Assembly (NCBI GenBank): GCA_003647825.1
Contig: QMNP01000019.1
Location: 1 to 13,234 of the forward strand
Direction of reading: 5' to 3'
DNA from: Candidatus Cloacimonadota bacterium
GTDB taxonomy: Bacteria; Cloacimonadota; Cloacimonadia; Cloacimonadales; TCS61
Length of the DNA: 13,234 bases
The position numbers and the translations under genes were made by a program. Shown in pieces: positions 1-8,162 of this stretch; positions within the stretch are counted from its first letter, which is position 1; every line of letters starts with the position of its first letter. The notes below the pieces were generated by a model, which ran no database searches, was not told the DNA's origin, and saw only the letters and a list, made by a program, of their open reading frames with translations.

Positions 1-576
1 ATCAAAAGCTGACTTTTCGAAATCAATAGGAATGAAACCGGCTATCTGGGAAGCATCCAAAATTACATTCGCGCCAATTTTTTTTGCCTTTTCTGCCATT
101 TCTTCAAAAGGGAATATTGTTCCGGTAACATTTGAGCAGGCTGTGAAGATCAGATGGTTTGGCTTTTTTTTCAGCAATTGAACAAAATCTTTCAGATCTG
201 GATTTCCAAATTTATCGCTTTTAATTTTCCACAATTTTACATCATTTACAGATTCCAAGACGCGCAACGGACGAATTACAGAGTTGTGCTCCATTGAAGA
301 AGTGATTACCGATTCACCTTCTTTTACCAATCCCATAATTGTAGTATTCAACGCTTCGGTAGCGTTACTGGTAAAGATAATGCGGGTTTCATCTCGAACG
401 TTAAAAAGTTGACCTAGTTTTTCTCTAGTTTCAAAAACTATAGAACTGGCTTTGCGAGCTAAGCTATGAGATGATCTTCCTGAATTAGCACCGATATTCT
501 TTAAAAAATCATAAACGGCTTCCGGAACACCTGGTGCTTTTGGAAACGACGTTGCAGCATTATCCAGATAGATCAT
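1..576 (-). CDS. Class-V aminotransferase, cysteine-desulfurase-like (3' end outside window)
   Basis: I translated 192 codons from the ATG at 576-574 down to base 1 with no stop, so the C-terminal half is missing. The protein starts MIYLDNAATSFPK, the typical start of the NifS/SufS-type fold-type-I PLP enzymes. It has SNATEALN (about 70-77, phosphate-binding loop), MEHNSV with the PLP-stacking His97, and DASQ with Asp174 and Gln177 that contact the PLP ring. The PLP-lysine, expected near residue 200, lies beyond the edge. The N-terminal pattern (NPGR/NSGR-type segment, then SSMEHNSVIRPL) is closest to the EF2568-type cysteine desulfurase family (TIGR01977) as I remember it. Family members release sulfur from cysteine, but the substrate here is not proven. 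A Shine-Dalgarno-like GGGAG precedes the start. The gene is divergent from the operon at 934. Confidence 0.88.
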   Translation of the reverse strand, partial: MIYLDNAATSFPKAPGVPEAVYDFLKNIGANSGRSSHSLARKASSIVFETREKLGQLFNVRDETRIIFTSNATEALNTTIMGLVKEGESVITSSMEHNSVIRPLRVLESVNDVKLWKIKSDKFGNPDLKDFVQLLKKKPNHLIFTACSNVTGTIFPFEEMAEKAKKIGANVILDASQIAGFIPIDFEKSAFD

Positions 577-933
577 TGCTCTCCCTATTCAGTCTGGGTA
601 TTTCACTCCTAACCCGGCACTTCGATAATCATTGAATTATCTAAATGTAAGAATTTACATCCCACTCACTTCTTGCAATATTTTTTTTATGACAGGATTA
701 CAGGCTGTTCTTCCCATGAATAATAATTCATCTTGAAATTTAATTTTTAGGTAACAGAGAAGCTGTTATGGAAGAAACTGTTTTGATGAGTTTTCTGCAA
801 GATGATGATTCAAAAATAGAACTTATTATTTCCAGCCAATATTTATTGAAATACATAAATTCCATAAAATGTTCTTTACTAAAAAAACATACGATAAATT
901 GGTACACTTTGAAGGTAGTGAGAGGAGGAAGTT
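577..933. other. Divergent intergenic region
   Basis: These 357 bases separate two divergent genes and should hold both promoters. I see no convincing sigma-70 box pair for either. Visible structures are the inverted repeat at 645-660, a small AT-rich hairpin TAACAG-AGAAG-CTGTTA just before 768, and ATGAAT-AATA-ATTCAT near 718-733. A reading frame from 768 is not supported as a gene (see the rejected list). The strong ribosome binding site AGGAGG lies just before 934. Confidence 0.6.
645..660. promoter_or_regulatory. Inverted repeat ATGTAA-N4-TTACAT, possible operator
   Basis: A perfect 6+6 palindrome with a 4-base spacer lies 69 bases upstream of the cysteine-desulfurase-like start. The size and symmetry suit a dimeric helix-turn-helix regulator, and the spacing resembles Crp/Fnr-type sites, but the half-sites do not match a consensus I can name. 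A chance occurrence in AT-rich DNA is possible. Confidence 0.25.
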
Positions 934-1758
934 ATGGCAATGGAAAAAATGCTGCTGAAAGATTGTATAGACATCAAACAATCGGTACCTGACAAGAAAT
1001 CTGTTCTTAAGATAATAGCCCATATAGCAAAGAAAAATCCTATTTTGCAAAATTTTAGCGAAAAGCAGATATACAAGTCTTTGCAGGAGCGTGAAGAACT
1101 TGGCTCTACCGGTTTTAGTAATCAAATTGCTATTCCGCATTGTGCCCTGGAAGGTATTTCCGATTTTGTGCTGGGTATTCTAATTGTTTCAGAAGGAGTC
1201 GAATTTGATTCTCTGGATAAACAAAAGACAAAAATCTTCGTTTATATCATTGCTCCGGCATCTCATAAAAGTCAGCACTTGCGAATTCTCAGTACTATTT
1301 CCAATTATCTGCGCAATCAGGATAACATAAACAAATTGCTGCTGGCAAAATCTCCCAGTGCAATCAGGGAAACTTTCTTAAGGCATACTCTGGATAAAGA
1401 GGAATTGGAAAAACAAAATGTTTACCAGCTCTTTCAGGTGATAGTACAAAGCGACAAGAAATATGAAGATAGTTTTGAAGAGATTCTTGATATTTTTACC
1501 AGTATTGAAGACTGTAATTTTTATGTTGTCGAAGCCGAAAATGCCAGTAAGTATCTTTACAAGATGCCGCTTTTTTCCATGTTCTGGCATGAAGATCAAC
1601 CTCAGCAGAATAAGGTGATCATTGCCATTATACGAAACGCTTTTGTAAATGATGCTGCAAAAAAATTGAATCAGATTATAAAGAAATTCAAAGGTGATCC
1701 AGGCTTGCTGTATTTTGTTCAGGATATTTATTACTTGAACGGATCACTGAATATTTAG
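934..1758 (+). CDS. PTS EIIA-like (fructose/mannitol type) protein with extra C-terminal domain
   Basis: This 274-residue protein is probably a cytoplasmic phosphocarrier or regulator. Residues about 5-150 match the PTS EIIA type-2 fold (FruA/MtlA/PtsN-like): REELGSTGF at 53-61, then IAIPHC with the presumed phospho-acceptor His69, then a second conserved-type His115 in SQHLRILS. Ordinary EIIA domains are about 150 residues; here some 120 more follow (about 155-274). They form an alpha/beta-looking segment with several hydrophobic strands and no membrane span, which I do not recognise. No EIIB or EIIC gene is adjacent; instead a cation:proton antiporter starts 9 bases downstream, so a PtsN-like role controlling ion transport is more likely than sugar uptake. 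That role is inference from context. The ATG at 934 has a strong AGGAGG site 7 bases upstream. A second in-frame ATG follows two codons later. Confidence 0.85.
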   Translation: MAMEKMLLKDCIDIKQSVPDKKSVLKIIAHIAKKNPILQNFSEKQIYKSLQEREELGSTGFSNQIAIPHCALEGISDFVLGILIVSEGVEFDSLDKQKTKIFVYIIAPASHKSQHLRILSTISNYLRNQDNINKLLLAKSPSAIRETFLRHTLDKEELEKQNVYQLFQVIVQSDKKYEDSFEEILDIFTSIEDCNFYVVEAENASKYLYKMPLFSMFWHEDQPQQNKVIIAIIRNAFVNDAAKKLNQIIKKFKGDPGLLYFVQDIYYLNGSLNI

Positions 1759-1767
1759 GTTATTGCA

Positions 1768-3021
1768 ATGGAACATCTTCATAACTATAATATTCCAATT
1801 TTATTGATATTTGGTCTGATCACGATCATAGGCTTCTACTTTGGTCGAAATATGCGATATCTTAAACTTCCTACTATTATCGGCTATATGATTCTGGGGG
1901 TAATCCTGGGACCATCAGGCTTTAATATTTTAACGGACGAAATGCAGGAAAAACTTGGTTTTTTACCTGATATAGCTCTGGGTTTTGTTGCTCTCAGTAT
2001 TGGATTGGAACTTAATTTAAAAACTCTTAAAAAGCTGGGTAAGAGTATTATCTATATCATTTTATTTGAATCTTTCGGAGCTTTCATTCTGGTATTTTTC
2101 AGTTTGTATTTACTAACACATAATTCAGCAATATCACTGGTTTTTGCTGCCATAGCTCCGGCCAGTGCTCCTGCAGGAACTGTCGCTGTGATCCAGGAAT
2201 ATAAAGCGCGGGGTAATTTAACTAAAGCTCTGTATGCTGTAGTAGGATTTGATGATGGCCTCGGAATTATAATTTTTGGTTTTTCTCTGGCTGTCGTGCA
2301 GGATATTCTACTGCGTCAAACAGGTGAAGTTTCTGCCGGCTTATTGCAAACCATTCTTTTTCCACTCAAAGAAATCTTAGTCAGCTTTGTCGTGGCATCT
2401 GTGATTTCTGTTCTATATGCTGTTCTTGGCAGAAAACTGAAAAACAGCAATGATGTACTCATTCTCACAATAGGCTTTGTACTAATGGCCTGTGGATTGT
2501 GTCAGCTTCTACACCTTTCACTCATTCTCACCAATATGATAATTGGTATGGTAATTGTTAATACTCAGCCACGCAGTTTGATCTCTTCCATTCAGGATAA
2601 ACTTCCACTTCTACTGCCTTTATTGTTCATTCTTTTCTTTACACTGGCTGGATCAAATCTGCATATTAATGCTCTTCCTTCTTTGGGTGTATTGGGAATA
2701 GTTTACATTTTCAGCCGATCTTTTGGTTTGATCGGCGGTTCCCGCTTTGGTGCAGCAGTAGGAAAAGCAGAAAAAAACATAAAAAACTACCTGGGATTGG
2801 GGATACTGTCACAAGCAGGAGTAGCCATTGGTTTGAGCTTGATGCTGAAGCAGGAGATCAAGGGAATGGGAACAATCATAGATACAGTAAGTGGTAAAAC
2901 CAGCGGTGATGAGATTGGTTCCATTGTGATAACAACTATCACAGCAACTTGTATATTCTTTGAAATAATCGGTCCGATTTTAACTAAGATCGCTCTTAAG
3001 AAAGCCGGCGAAATTGAATAA
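1768..3021 (+). CDS. Cation:proton antiporter, CPA2 (Kef/Nap) family
   Basis: This 417-residue inner-membrane protein has about 12 hydrophobic segments and fits the Na_H_Exchanger family. TM2 carries the GYMILGVILGP helix (39-49). The segment GLELNLKTLKK (79-89) follows TM3. The AIAPASAPAG region (128-137) and the FDDGLG motif with Asp162-Asp163 correspond to the ion-binding core of CPA2 exchangers, in which one or both aspartates carry the proton or cation. The C-terminal SQAGVAIGL (348-356) is also typical of the family. The protein ends shortly after the last helix, so the cytosolic KTN/TrkA-N domain of KefB/C is absent. Regulation may instead come from the EIIA-like and CBS neighbours on either side. 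It is the middle gene of a three-gene operon with 9-base gaps. Whether it moves K+ or Na+ cannot be read from the sequence. Confidence 0.92.
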   Translation: MEHLHNYNIPILLIFGLITIIGFYFGRNMRYLKLPTIIGYMILGVILGPSGFNILTDEMQEKLGFLPDIALGFVALSIGLELNLKTLKKLGKSIIYIILFESFGAFILVFFSLYLLTHNSAISLVFAAIAPASAPAGTVAVIQEYKARGNLTKALYAVVGFDDGLGIIIFGFSLAVVQDILLRQTGEVSAGLLQTILFPLKEILVSFVVASVISVLYAVLGRKLKNSNDVLILTIGFVLMACGLCQLLHLSLILTNMIIGMVIVNTQPRSLISSIQDKLPLLLPLLFILFFTLAGSNLHINALPSLGVLGIVYIFSRSFGLIGGSRFGAAVGKAEKNIKNYLGLGILSQAGVAIGLSLMLKQEIKGMGTIIDTVSGKTSGDEIGSIVITTITATCIFFEIIGPILTKIALKKAGEIE

Positions 3022-3030
3022 GGAGGAAAT

Positions 3031-3498
3031 ATGACTGAAGAATTTCTGGCAAATGCCAAAGTAAAAGATATCAGCAAACTGATAGATGCCGATCCGGCCA
3101 TCATAACACCCAAGACCAGTATCCGGAAGGCACTGGAAAAAATTATCGTGGACACACGATCACGTCATGCCTATATTGTTGATGAGAATAATGTTCTAAT
3201 TGGTTCGATCCGCATGAATAATGTGATTCAGTATTTGTTTCCCACTTTCAGCCTTATGCAGGACAAAGAAACGTTTAAGATCGGATCTTTCATGGAATAT
3301 ACCACTGCTATGAATGCTGTTGAGATCATGAATCCCAGACCGGTATTTGTGTATGAAGATTCACTTATCTCGGAAATGGTAACCCTGATGATGCGGGAAA
3401 CAACCAACGAAATGCCAGTGGTGGACAAACAAAAACATGTGATCGGTGAAGTGAACGTTTTGAATGTGATCGCTTATTATTTGAAGCATACTGAGTAG
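3031..3498 (+). CDS. Two-CBS-domain protein
   Basis: This 155-residue soluble protein has no signal peptide or membrane span. It consists of two CBS motifs: residues about 12-70 (ending VLIGSIRMNNVIQYL) and about 97-152 (MNPRPVFVYEDSLIS through HVIGEVNVLNVIAYYL). CBS pairs dimerise as Bateman modules that bind adenosine nucleotides or sense ionic state, and they commonly gate transporters. It starts 9 bases after the antiporter with an AGGAGG site, so the two are very likely made together, and gating of the antiporter is the natural guess. The ligand is unknown. Confidence 0.9.
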   Translation: MTEEFLANAKVKDISKLIDADPAIITPKTSIRKALEKIIVDTRSRHAYIVDENNVLIGSIRMNNVIQYLFPTFSLMQDKETFKIGSFMEYTTAMNAVEIMNPRPVFVYEDSLISEMVTLMMRETTNEMPVVDKQKHVIGEVNVLNVIAYYLKHTE

Positions 3499-3508
3499 AA
3501 GAGAAAAT

Positions 3509-3555
3509 ATGATACATCAATCAATTAGGTTTTTTTGGAAATTCAATTGTATCAT
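3509..3555. repeat. Inverted repeat between convergent genes
   Basis: ATGATACA (3509-3516) and TGTATCAT (3548-3555) are perfect inverted arms around a 31-base loop that contains a T7 run. The repeat lies in the 114-base gap between the converging operon end (3498) and the transporter end (3613). It might act as a weak bidirectional terminator, but it has no GC-rich stem and no T tract directly after the stem. Confidence 0.3.
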
Positions 3556-3612
3556 GTAAAATGTTGCTTCTTAAATAGATTCAATGAATGGTTTGTGCAG
3601 CAGCTGAAAACC

Positions 3613-5841
3613 CTATATCATCTCGCCGGCGAATTCTTCTCCGTTCCTTACAAAGACAGTTGTTTTTAATCCTTCTGAAAGTTCTTCCAATCTATCTACG
3701 TAATTTTTTTCTTTACCATCCTGGGGAATATCTAAACCCATAAAAACAATGTTTGCATTGGCACTGTTTTCATGGATGATCTCAGTTACAGATTTATCTT
3801 TCGGTTTAATGATCACTATTGGCTCAGCCTTAATGCGAACTTCACTGATCATTTCTTCCAGATTTTCCAGCATAAATTCTCGATCTTCTTCTACCAGAAT
3901 TACGGTATAAATATTGATAATAGAATTCTTCCATTCGCTATTTAAGCTAAGAAGATGGGCTAACAACAGCATCAGGTCGCCATTGCTGTGCTTCCCTCGC
4001 CACCAGATATCCATTCTATTTCTGCCGGAAATAACCGGTGTTTCGTTAATTCTAACCAGTAATGAACTTTTATGGAATCCTGAAATTGCCCTGACTGTTT
4101 TTAAAATAGAACTCATACGATCCTTATCTTCCGACCAGCCAAACATAATCGTATTTGACTGCAGTCCTGCAAAACCATTCGCCTGAACAATTTTAATACT
4201 TCCAGATTCAAAATGCGAAACAACATCAACCTCATTAAATGCCAGGATCCCTTCTTGTTCTAAGATTTCATCCATTTTTGCCGTCTCTTCTTTGATGTTG
4301 ATATCATTGTTCAATAAATTGCCAATTACCATGTTGCAAACGGTCAATATTCCGCGGCGCTGATTTAATAGATATGCTATTTGAACCAGAGGTAAACGTT
4401 TGGTCAGGTCACCTGCAAATACTAAAATATTAGGTCTCCAGTTACGGGGATCTTTCTCATGTTTCCTGAGTTTTAGAAGTGCAAAACGAGCTAATGTGCC
4501 CCAAAATCCAGCCCTTACATCTCCCCATTCCTTTTTCATAGATCGACGTTGTAAAATCCAGAAGAGAGTGAATTCTAAGATTACACCTGCAATACCGGCA
4601 ACATGATTGATCAGGAACATCACAAAAAAAGCGCCAAATGAGCCCAATAATGATATATACCACGGAACTTTTATTTTTGGTCTGTAGGATGCATCTCCAG
4701 TCAAGTTCTCTAAAGCCGCACTAAAATTCAGCATTACATAAAGTGTCAGGAAGAGAATCGTAACAAATTCAGCGACTGTATTTAAATCTCCCAGTAAAAC
4801 TGCTGCCAGAGCGATTGCGCCACTTATCCAGGTGGAAATAGTCGGTTGCCCTGTTTTGGAAAGCTTTGCTAAAAACGATGGAGCCAAACGATCTTGTGCT
4901 AAAGATTGGAGAACACGCGGACCACCCAAGACACTGCCAAAAGCAGAAGAAAGAATTGCACCAAAAATTCCGGGAATAACGAGTAGAGATCCAAGAATGG
5001 CGATATTGCCCCAAGTTTCCACACCACCAGAAGCTAATCTTTCAGGATCCATCTTAGTCGTGATGGCCAGCAAAACAGGAATAAATAAATATATTATTGT
5101 ACCTGTGAGAACAGCAAAAAGAGTTCCTCTTGGAATAGATTTACGGGGATCTTTTAAATCACCACTCATACCGATACCGGCGGTGAAACCGGTAACTGCA
5201 GGAAAAAAAACTGCGAAAACATACCAAAATCCCTGTGGAGCAGTACGGAAGGTTGCGGTCATCTCTGGAGCATGAAATTTGCCGCTGAAAACTCCAATTG
5301 CCAGAGCTAAAATCGATATACCTACAGCGATCATGATGGGAACTTGAAGTTTAAGAACGAATCCGGCACTTTTTCCTGACATGATAGTGATAATAACAAT
5401 GATAACAGCTGTGATCAGCTGTATCATATAGGAAGGCATTATTCCCAATGATGCCGGCCAGAACATGGCAATTGCTTCTGCCAGCCCGAAACTATAGAAG
5501 GTGATGCTGAGAGTTCTACACAAATATAAAGGAATACCGATTGCCCCACCTAGTTCCAATCCCAGACTGCGGGAAATCATAAAATATTCTCCGCCTACTC
5601 CCACTCTCATATTGGTAGAAATAGCGGATGCACTGAGTGCTGTTATGAAAGTGATAGAGCTTGCCAGAACTACGATGAGAAGAGTGAATCCTAAACCTAC
5701 GTTTCCTACTACCCAACCAAAACGAAGATACATTACCAAGCCCAGAATAGTGAGAACGCTGGGAGTATATACGCCTAGAAATGTACCAAATTTTTCTGCT
5801 TGCGGAGCAGAATTTATATCTTTTGTATCAATATTTCCCAT
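3613..5841 (-). CDS. SLC12/CCC-like APC-superfamily transporter
   Basis: From the ATG at 5841 the protein has 742 residues: about 430 of membrane core with roughly 12 helices, then about 300 cytosolic. The opening FGTFLGVYTPSVLTILG, then MYLRFGWVVGN, ALSASAISTNMRVGVGGEY and the TM6-region SGDLKDPRKSIPRGTL closely match cation-chloride cotransporters (NKCC/KCC, SLC12) and their prokaryotic relatives. The C-terminal half contains alternating hydrophobic strands (NILVFAGD, PIVIIKPKD, IVFMGLD), suggesting a USP-like alpha/beta regulatory domain as in other CCC proteins. The substrate (K+/Cl- or amino acids) is not decidable. An upstream TTG at 5877 would add 12 residues. I prefer 5841 because the added residues are not transporter-like, but neither start has a clear Shine-Dalgarno site. 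Confidence 0.88.
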   Translation of the reverse strand: MGNIDTKDINSAPQAEKFGTFLGVYTPSVLTILGLVMYLRFGWVVGNVGLGFTLLIVVLASSITFITALSASAISTNMRVGVGGEYFMISRSLGLELGGAIGIPLYLCRTLSITFYSFGLAEAIAMFWPASLGIMPSYMIQLITAVIIVIITIMSGKSAGFVLKLQVPIMIAVGISILALAIGVFSGKFHAPEMTATFRTAPQGFWYVFAVFFPAVTGFTAGIGMSGDLKDPRKSIPRGTLFAVLTGTIIYLFIPVLLAITTKMDPERLASGGVETWGNIAILGSLLVIPGIFGAILSSAFGSVLGGPRVLQSLAQDRLAPSFLAKLSKTGQPTISTWISGAIALAAVLLGDLNTVAEFVTILFLTLYVMLNFSAALENLTGDASYRPKIKVPWYISLLGSFGAFFVMFLINHVAGIAGVILEFTLFWILQRRSMKKEWGDVRAGFWGTLARFALLKLRKHEKDPRNWRPNILVFAGDLTKRLPLVQIAYLLNQRRGILTVCNMVIGNLLNNDINIKEETAKMDEILEQEGILAFNEVDVVSHFESGSIKIVQANGFAGLQSNTIMFGWSEDKDRMSSILKTVRAISGFHKSSLLVRINETPVISGRNRMDIWWRGKHSNGDLMLLLAHLLSLNSEWKNSIINIYTVILVEEDREFMLENLEEMISEVRIKAEPIVIIKPKDKSVTEIIHENSANANIVFMGLDIPQDGKEKNYVDRLEELSEGLKTTVFVRNGEEFAGEMI

Positions 5842-5939
5842 TGTTGCGAAAAAAGTGAGAAAGCTTTGATATGTCAATTTTAAAGTATGTGAAGTAGAGA
5901 AGATTACGGGTAAAATATTGAGAATTAAGTTTAGATTTT

Positions 5940-5976
5940 GAAAAAAAAGTTCTCACTCGTGAAACGAATGAGAACT
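5940..5976 (-). terminator. Rho-independent terminator of the LemA/TPM operon
   Basis: Read on the minus strand, AGTTCTCA pairs with TGAGAACT (5948-5955 with 5969-5976). There is one mismatch, three further pairs and a 5-base loop, followed at once by eight T (5941-5948). It lies about 150 bases beyond the stop of the last TPM gene and upstream of the transporter, so it insulates the two units. Confidence 0.8.
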
Positions 5977-6124
5977 AAACTGAGCTTAAAATTCTTCATG
6001 AGAAAAGCTGATGATGTCGCAGGTAGAAATGACAATATACTAAATATTTTCGACAAATCCCGGTGGCTTTACCGAGTCATTGCGAATGTTTTTTTTGCAT
6101 CGTAGCGTTCTTCGCTGTTGAAAA

Positions 6125-6868
6125 TCACCACCCTCCAGAAGCACCGCCTCCACCAATACCTCCTCCACCGCCGGAGAAACCACCGAAACCACCAAAGCCG
6201 CTGCTACCACCTTGATGACGTCCTCCACCTAACATGCTGCCCAGGAAGAGAGCGGTAAATAACCCGCCGCGACGTCTGCGGCCTAAACCGCCAAAAACAA
6301 ACATAAGAATAAACATAATTAATCCAAATGGGATCTGGGGAGATTTCCTGGCTTGCTTTCTCTGTGACTGTGCTATCTGTTCATCAGTTATTACCAATTG
6401 ATCGGAGATCACACCTGTAATAGCATCCATACCTGCTACAATACCGTTAAAATAACTACCAGATTTAAAACCGGGTACAATGAAATTTCGAATAATATAA
6501 CCACTTTTAGCATCGGTAAGAGAGCTTTCCAAACCATAGCCTACTTCCAGGCGCAATTTTTTATCCTGCATTGAAATCAGCAGTAACACACCATTATCTT
6601 TTTCCTTATTTCCCAGTTTCCAGGCATCAGCTACCCGCATGGAATAATCTTCCAGATTTTCTCCCTGCAAAGATTTGATGGTGAGAAGAGCAATCTGAAC
6701 TGTAGAAGTTGCTTCAAAATTACTGAGGTAGTTTTCCAGATGGTTTTCTTCGGAAGATGATAACACATTAGCGTAATCGTTAACATGACCTTTTAATTTG
6801 GGAACTTTAAGAGCAAAAACTTGAGATATGAGCAGGATAAGAGCGAAAATTATTATTGTCTTTTTCAT
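6125..6868 (-). CDS. TPM-domain protein with signal peptide and Gly-rich tail (YgcG-like)
   Basis: The 247-residue protein starts with a signal peptide (MKKTIIIFALILLISQVFA, probable cut after Ala19). A TPM domain spans about 25-155: HVNDYANVLS at 28-37, NGVLLLISMQDKKLRLEVGYGLE at about 92-114. A single membrane helix follows at about 181-196, then RRRR. The last 35 residues are almost all Gly and Ser and end in GGW. This is the arrangement of YgcG-type proteins, predicted to be exported and membrane-held; the term TPM phosphatase comes from a plant thylakoid homologue, and the bacterial role is unsettled. Its start overlaps the previous gene's stop as ATGA, implying translational coupling, with GAGGAG upstream. 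Confidence 0.88.
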   Translation of the reverse strand: MKKTIIIFALILLISQVFALKVPKLKGHVNDYANVLSSSEENHLENYLSNFEATSTVQIALLTIKSLQGENLEDYSMRVADAWKLGNKEKDNGVLLLISMQDKKLRLEVGYGLESSLTDAKSGYIIRNFIVPGFKSGSYFNGIVAGMDAITGVISDQLVITDEQIAQSQRKQARKSPQIPFGLIMFILMFVFGGLGRRRRGGLFTALFLGSMLGGGRHQGGSSGFGGFGGFSGGGGGIGGGGASGGW

Positions 6869-7539
6869 TTTTCCAGCTCCTCGATCTCGTTGGCAAGTTC
6901 ATTAGTGTCATCTTCTTTTATGGGGAAATATTGCTCTAAAAGGATTCCACAATCTGTAATCGATTTACAGAGATGATCTGCAATTTTTCCACTCTTGATT
7001 CCTGCAATAATATGATCTACCATCTGCTGCCACTGTTTCTGTTCGATCTTTTCATCGATACCGCTATCTGCCAGTAAAATAACCTGATGCTCCATTAAGG
7101 AAATAAAAATTAAAATTCCGGTTCGATCTCGTGTGTTATAAACACCTGATTCCACGAAATGCCTTAAAGCTCGTTCCTGTACTTTTTGCTTTAATATCTT
7201 TTTAGGAACAATAATTCGATCTATAGCAGAAATATTAGCCAGGAAATAGAAAATGGTTCCAATTAAAAATGTGGAGAAACCATAAAAGGCTACGAGATAA
7301 TGGGGAGTGTAATCCCAGAATCTACTTTGCAGCCAGTTTTCAATGTTACTTGTAAAGAACATCATAATCACGAAATAGAAAAAACTGATGATCACAGCAA
7401 AGATCAACTCATAAATTGCATAATCATAGCTTTCCTTAACAAAAGCAGTTGCTATTTCACCGGATGTTTTACTTTCGGCTTTTTTTACTGCTTCGGAAAT
7501 TTTGGTTTTATCTGCTTCTTTCAGTTTAAATTTTGCCAT
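6865..7539 (-). CDS. TPM-domain membrane protein
   Basis: This 224-residue protein is a TPM-family member without a signal peptide. The first 40 residues (KISEAVKKAESKTSGEIATAFV) form the start of the TPM fold. Two membrane helices at about 43-64 and 82-103 interrupt it, and the fold resumes at about 115-200 with GVYNTRDRTGILIFISLMEHQVILLADSGID in two strands, then a helical end rich in Glu. Conserved TPM features are the SGEI segment (26-29) and the LLADSGI segment (155-161). It sits between lemA and the second TPM gene, the usual LemA-TPM-TPM order. GAGGA precedes the start, only 11 bases after the lemA stop. Confidence 0.85.
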   Translation of the reverse strand: MAKFKLKEADKTKISEAVKKAESKTSGEIATAFVKESYDYAIYELIFAVIISFFYFVIMMFFTSNIENWLQSRFWDYTPHYLVAFYGFSTFLIGTIFYFLANISAIDRIIVPKKILKQKVQERALRHFVESGVYNTRDRTGILIFISLMEHQVILLADSGIDEKIEQKQWQQMVDHIIAGIKSGKIADHLCKSITDCGILLEQYFPIKEDDTNELANEIEELEK

Positions 7540-7550
7540 TTAGTCCTCAA

Positions 7551-8162
7551 TTAAAATTCCACTTTAGGAGCCACATCAGAACCTTCGGTTGCCTTGAAGT
7601 AAGGCTTTTCACTAAAACCGAACATATTTGCCAGGAAGGCAGTCGGGAACTTTTTGATGTAAACATTATACATTTTTGCAGTCTCATTGAAACGCTTACG
7701 CTCTACAGCAATTCTGTTTTCAGTTCCTTCCAGTTGATCTTGCAGCGCCAGGAAATTCTGATTGGCTTTTAATTCAGGATAGTTTTCCTGAACCATCATA
7801 AGGCGTTGTAAAGCCCCACTGAGAGTTGCTTGAGCCTGCTGATACTTTTCGAACAAGGCAGGATCATTCAAGACTTCTTCTCCAATCTCAACAACTCCAC
7901 CCAGCTTGGATCGAGCTTCGGTAACTGCTGCGAAAGTGTCCTTTTCATGAGCTGCGTAACCTTTTACTGTAGAGACCAGGTTGGGAATTAAATCACTGCG
8001 ACGCTGGTAAACATTTTCTACCTGACTCCACTTTTCTTTTACACTTTCGTCCATGGTTACCATATTGTTGTAAGAGCGAACTCCCCAACTGTAAATTGAA
8101 ATAGCTGCAATTATCAGGATCAAGATGATCACACCGCAACCGATCATAAAATTCTTTTTCAT
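7551..8162 (-). CDS. lemA: LemA family protein
   Basis: This 203-residue protein has an N-terminal membrane anchor (about 6-26) followed by a helical domain predicted to lie outside the membrane. The family hallmark is clear: YNNMVTMDESVKEKWSQVEN and VYQRRSDLIPNLVSTVKGYA (31-70), then long amphipathic helices (EVLNDPALFEKYQQAQATLSG onward, in part) and the ending YFKATEGSDVAPKVEF. It is at the usual full length for the family. It is the first gene of a lemA-TPM-TPM operon. LemA proteins are linked to membrane and cell-envelope functions, but no biochemical activity is established. The start is set by GGAGGA 5 bases upstream; a TATAAT hexamer (8180-8185, minus) lies close upstream and could be a -10 box, but no good -35 accompanies it. 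Confidence 0.93.
   Translation of the reverse strand: MKKNFMIGCGVIILILIIAAISIYSWGVRSYNNMVTMDESVKEKWSQVENVYQRRSDLIPNLVSTVKGYAAHEKDTFAAVTEARSKLGGVVEIGEEVLNDPALFEKYQQAQATLSGALQRLMMVQENYPELKANQNFLALQDQLEGTENRIAVERKRFNETAKMYNVYIKKFPTAFLANMFGFSEKPYFKATEGSDVAPKVEF

Noticed and set aside
768..992. Short plus-strand frame of 74 codons before the EIIA gene
   Set aside because: It overlaps the EIIA start in another frame, has no recognisable family, and lacks a good ribosome binding site, whereas the EIIA gene at 934 has a perfect AGGAGG.
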